Below, one piece after another: positions 61,740 through 64,000 of a DNA stretch of 64,000 nt. The position numbers and the translations under genes are program-made. Within the stretch, counting starts at the first letter, position 1; every line of letters begins with the position of its first letter. The stretch comes from PALSA-693 sp963781155 (GTDB lineage Bacteria; Actinomycetota; Acidimicrobiia; Acidimicrobiales; Palsa-688): assembly GCA_963781155.1 (NCBI GenBank), contig CAWAEC010000011.1:124001-188000 (forward strand), in the 5' to 3' direction. A model generated the notes under the pieces. That model searched no databases, was not told the DNA's origin, and worked only from the letters and a program-made list of their open reading frames with translations.

Positions 61740-61771
61740 TTAGTGACTGAACGACTTAGTGACTGAACGAC
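61740..61771. repeat. exact tandem 16-bp duplication spanning the mltG start
   Basis: TTAGTGACTGAACGAC occurs twice without a gap (61740-61755 and 61756-61771). Each copy contains a GTG. The first GTG (61743) opens a seven-codon frame ending at a TGA inside the second copy; the second GTG (61759) starts mltG. Confidence 0.85.
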
Positions 61772-62894
61772 ACGACATCCTCCCGGGCGGTTACACCGCC
61801 CAGGAGCCGTGGACCGAACCCACGCATAGCCGGGGCCGGCGTCGCCGGCGCGACCCGGCTCGACGACGTCATCCCATCCTGCTGACCCTGCTCATCCTGG
61901 TCGTGGTGGTGCTCATCGTGGTGGTGGCCGGATTCTTTTGGGCCGAGGGGCAGATCAACCCGGGTGGTCATCGCGGCCCGAACGTCCCGGTGCAGATCCC
62001 GAGCGGGGCGTCGACCTCGCAGATCGGGTCCATCCTGGCGAAGGCGGGCGTGGTCCACGACGGCTCGCTCTTCGCCCTCTACGTCCGCCTGAAAGGAGAC
62101 GGCCCGCTCCTGGCCGGCGCCTACAGCCTGCCGCGAATTCCACGTACAACTCGGCCATCAAGGCCCTCGAAGCGGGCCCGAAGGTCATCACCGACCGCCT
62201 CGTCATACCGGAGGGCTACACCGTCCGCCAGATCGCCGCCGAGGTGGGCGCCCTCCCGCAACTGCACCTCTCGGCGGCCCGCTTCCTGGCCGCGGCCGAC
62301 AGCGGAGAGGTGCGCAGCCCCTACGAGCCGGCGGGGGTCAACAACCTGGAGGGACTGCTGTTCCCGGCCACCTACCAGATCCAGAGCGGTGACAGTGAGG
62401 TCGACGTGCTGGAAATGATGGTCGGCGCCTTCACCGACCGTGCCACCAGCCTGGGCCTCACCGCTGCCGCCGCCAGCCTCCACATGACCCCCTACCAGGT
62501 AGTCACCGTCGCCTCGATCACCCAGCGCGAAGCCAAGCTGACCGCCGATTTCGGGCCGGTCGCCAGCGCCCTGTACAACCGCCTGCGGGCCGGCATGCCG
62601 CTCGGCGCCGACTCCACCCAGACCTACTACCTGCGCTTGACCTCGCCGGCGCTCGTCCCCACGGTTGCCCAGCTCGACCAGCCCAGCCCCTACAACACCC
62701 GCCTGAACCCGGGACTGCCGCCGACACCGATCTCGAACGCCGGGCTGGCGGCGCTCCAGGCGGCCGCGGCGCCGCCATCGACCACGTACCTGTACTTCGT
62801 GGAAGTCAGTCCCGACGGCAAGCTTGGATACGCCTCCACCGAGGTGGGATTCGCCCAGCTGCAAGCCGAGTGCCGGGCCGCCAACCTGTGCTGA
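61759..62894 (+). CDS. mltG: endolytic transglycosylase MltG, one frameshift
   Basis: Inner-membrane lytic transglycosylase that ends glycan strands. A basic N-terminus precedes the helix 'ILLTLLILVVVVLIVVVAGF', then a LysM-like part 'VPVQIPSGASTSQIGSILAK' and 'LLAGAYSLP'. At about 62133 the frame changes and continues 'NSTYNSAIKALEAGP', 'RLVIPEGYTVRQIAAEVGAL', 'NLEGLLFPATYQIQSGDSEV', 'VVTVASITQREAKLTADFGP' (catalytic Glu in QREA) and 'QPSPYNTRLNPGLPPTPISN'. One missing base explains the break. Restored length is about 378 residues. The GTG at 61759 lies in the second copy of a tandem duplication. Confidence 0.88.
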
Positions 62895-63760
62895 GGGCGC
62901 CGACGGCTGCGACGAAAGTCGCGGCCGTGATCGGCGACCCGGTTCACCATTCGCTGTCCCCGGCCCTCCACAACGCGGCCTTTGCGGCCCTCGGGCTCGA
63001 CTGGGTGTACGTGGCGTTCCCGGTCCGGGCCGGTCACGGCGGCGACGCCGTCAGCGCCATGCGGGTCCTGGACCTCGCCGGCCTGTCGGTGACGATGCCG
63101 CACAAGGCGGCGGTGGTGACCGGGCTGGACCGGTTGGGACCCACGGCGGTCCGGCTGGGCGTCGTCAACACCGTCAGCTGGGCGGTGACCCCGGACGGCC
63201 CGGAGCTGGTGGGAGAGAGCACCGACGGCGCCGGGTTCCTCGACGCGCTGCGGGGCGACGACGGGTTCGACCCGGTCGGCCGGGACTGCCTGATCCTCGG
63301 GGCCGGCGGCGCGGCCCGGTCGGTCTGTCTGGCCCTCGCCGAGGCCGGCGCCGCGTCGGTCCGGGTCGTCGCTCGCCGAGCCGACCGGGCCCGGGACTGC
63401 GCGGCCCTGGCCGGCGCGGCGGGGGCCGCAGTCACCCCGGACGGCCTGGCCGACGCGTTGGAGACTGCCCAGCTGGTCGTGAACGCCACGCCGGTCGGCA
63501 TGACCGCCGGCGACGGGTTGCCCTTCGACCTGGACCCGAACCTCCTCGCCGCCGGGCACTTTGTTGCTGACCTGATCTACGCCCCCGCCACGACACCGCT
63601 GCTTGCCGCCGGGCGGGCTCGCGGCGCACGCACCGCGAACGGGATCGGTGCCCTTATCCATCAGGCTGCCCGGCAGGTGGCGATCTGGACCGGCCGGCCG
63701 GCGCCGGTTGAGGCCATGTCGGCTGCGGCCCTGTCCGCCCTCGCGCACGGTGCCCGATGA
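62888..63760 (+). CDS. aroE: shikimate dehydrogenase
   Basis: NADP-dependent reduction of dehydroshikimate in aromatic amino acid synthesis. 'AAVIGDPVHHSLSPALHNAA' binds substrate, 'LDLAGLSVTMPHKAAV' has the catalytic Lys, 'CLILGAGGAARSVCLALAEA' is the NADP-binding loop, 'LVVNATPVGM' and 'IGALIHQAARQVAIWTG' close the family pattern. I prefer the GTG at 62888, overlapping the mltG stop, because the conserved domain starts a few residues later; a GTG at 62870 is also in frame. About 290 residues. Confidence 0.9.
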   Translation: MLRAPTAATKVAAVIGDPVHHSLSPALHNAAFAALGLDWVYVAFPVRAGHGGDAVSAMRVLDLAGLSVTMPHKAAVVTGLDRLGPTAVRLGVVNTVSWAVTPDGPELVGESTDGAGFLDALRGDDGFDPVGRDCLILGAGGAARSVCLALAEAGAASVRVVARRADRARDCAALAGAAGAAVTPDGLADALETAQLVVNATPVGMTAGDGLPFDLDPNLLAAGHFVADLIYAPATTPLLAAGRARGARTANGIGALIHQAARQVAIWTGRPAPVEAMSAAALSALAHGAR

Positions 63761-63802
63761 GTCCCGGATCGGATCGGCCGGGCATGGCAGGATGACGGTC
63801 TG

Positions 63803-64000
63803 GTGAGCACCCTGGCCGTAACCCGCGAGCTCCGGCCCGGCGAGCGACGGGTCGCGATCGTCCCGGCGGAGGTGCCCAAGCTCACCGCTGCCGGCGTCCA
63901 GGTGGTCGTGGAGGCCGGAGCGGGGGAGCAGTCCGGCTTCGGCGACGACGAGTACAGCGCGCTCGAGGGGGTGCGGGTGGTGGCCCGGCGCTCGGACGCC
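63803..64000 (+). CDS. NAD(P) transhydrogenase alpha-subunit-like protein, 5' part only
   Basis: Only 66 residues are in the window. They read 'LAVTRELRPGERRVAIVPAE', 'VPKLTAAGVQVVVEAGAGEQ' and 'SGFGDDEYSA', the N-terminal half-domain shared by PntA and alanine dehydrogenase; the 'ReLrPGErRVAiVP' form favours PntA (proton-translocating transhydrogenase). The GTG start is preceded by GCAGGATG. The frame is open at the window end. Confidence 0.75.
   Translation, partial: MSTLAVTRELRPGERRVAIVPAEVPKLTAAGVQVVVEAGAGEQSGFGDDEYSALEGVRVVARRSDA

Overview
High-GC actinobacterial chromosome, most likely a deep-branching or uncultured lineage (Acidimicrobiia-like; inference). The evidence is the gene order thrS-HIT-pgsA-patA-pimA ... 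pdxS-pdxT-yebC ... ruvCAB ... yajC-secD-secF-apt-relA-hisS ... alaS-ruvX-mltG-aroE, which is the actinobacterial order known from Mycobacterium. Mycothiol (mshC), coenzyme F420 (npdG, luciferase-like oxidoreductases), PIM lipid genes and an Rpf-type cell-wall lyase point the same way.

Layout. (1) 0-18 kb is an accessory, decayed region: intact genes (trmO, peptide deformylase, a luciferase-like monooxygenase, YihY, a K+ channel, an Rpf-like lyase, a Phd/VapC pair) lie among gene relics (LLM oxidoreductase, cysteine dioxygenase, tyrosine integrase, ATP-dependent DNA ligase, TauE/SafE, DUF3048) and frameshifted genes (DoxX, beta-helix protein, HTH protein, DMFase-like protein). A tRNA-Val(CAC) at 6.45 kb is flanked by the integrase and ligase relics, as expected of an old integration site. 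(2) 18-20 kb: monoacylglycerol-lipase-like hydrolase, RidA, and cobO on the minus strand. (3) 20.1-29.6 kb: a cobalamin riboswitch followed by a tightly coupled operon cobU-cobS-cobD-cobQ-cobN-(ChlI/ChlD-like chelatase subunit). (4) 29.7-32.6 kb: a small adenylate kinase, a CxxC thioredoxin-like protein, npdG and mshC. (5) 32.7-42.7 kb: thrS, HIT hydrolase, EF-G2 on the opposite strand, then PIP synthase, PatA-like acyltransferase, PimA, an M48-like protein without its HExxH site, and a DUF3048 lipoprotein. (6) 42.7-50.2 kb: pyridoxal phosphate synthase (pdxS/pdxT), yebC, a peroxiredoxin, ruvCAB, queA and tgt. (7) 50.2-64 kb: yajC-secD-secF, apt, relA, hisS, two small membrane proteins, alaS, ruvX, mltG, aroE and the start of a pntA-like gene cut by the window end.

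A recurrent feature is single-base frameshifts in genes that should be essential or intact (thrS, pdxS, pdxT, yebC, tgt, mltG). Between about 42.9 and 45.1 kb there are a dozen or more, nearly all one extra base in or beside a short G/C run. Assembly or sequencing error is the likeliest reason there; real decay is more plausible for the 0-18 kb relics. I did not find a convincing undescribed multi-gene system. The best leads are the integrase/tRNA scar, the split toxin-antitoxin locus, the catalytically dead M48-like protein in the PIM locus, and several palindromes or short duplications at gene boundaries.
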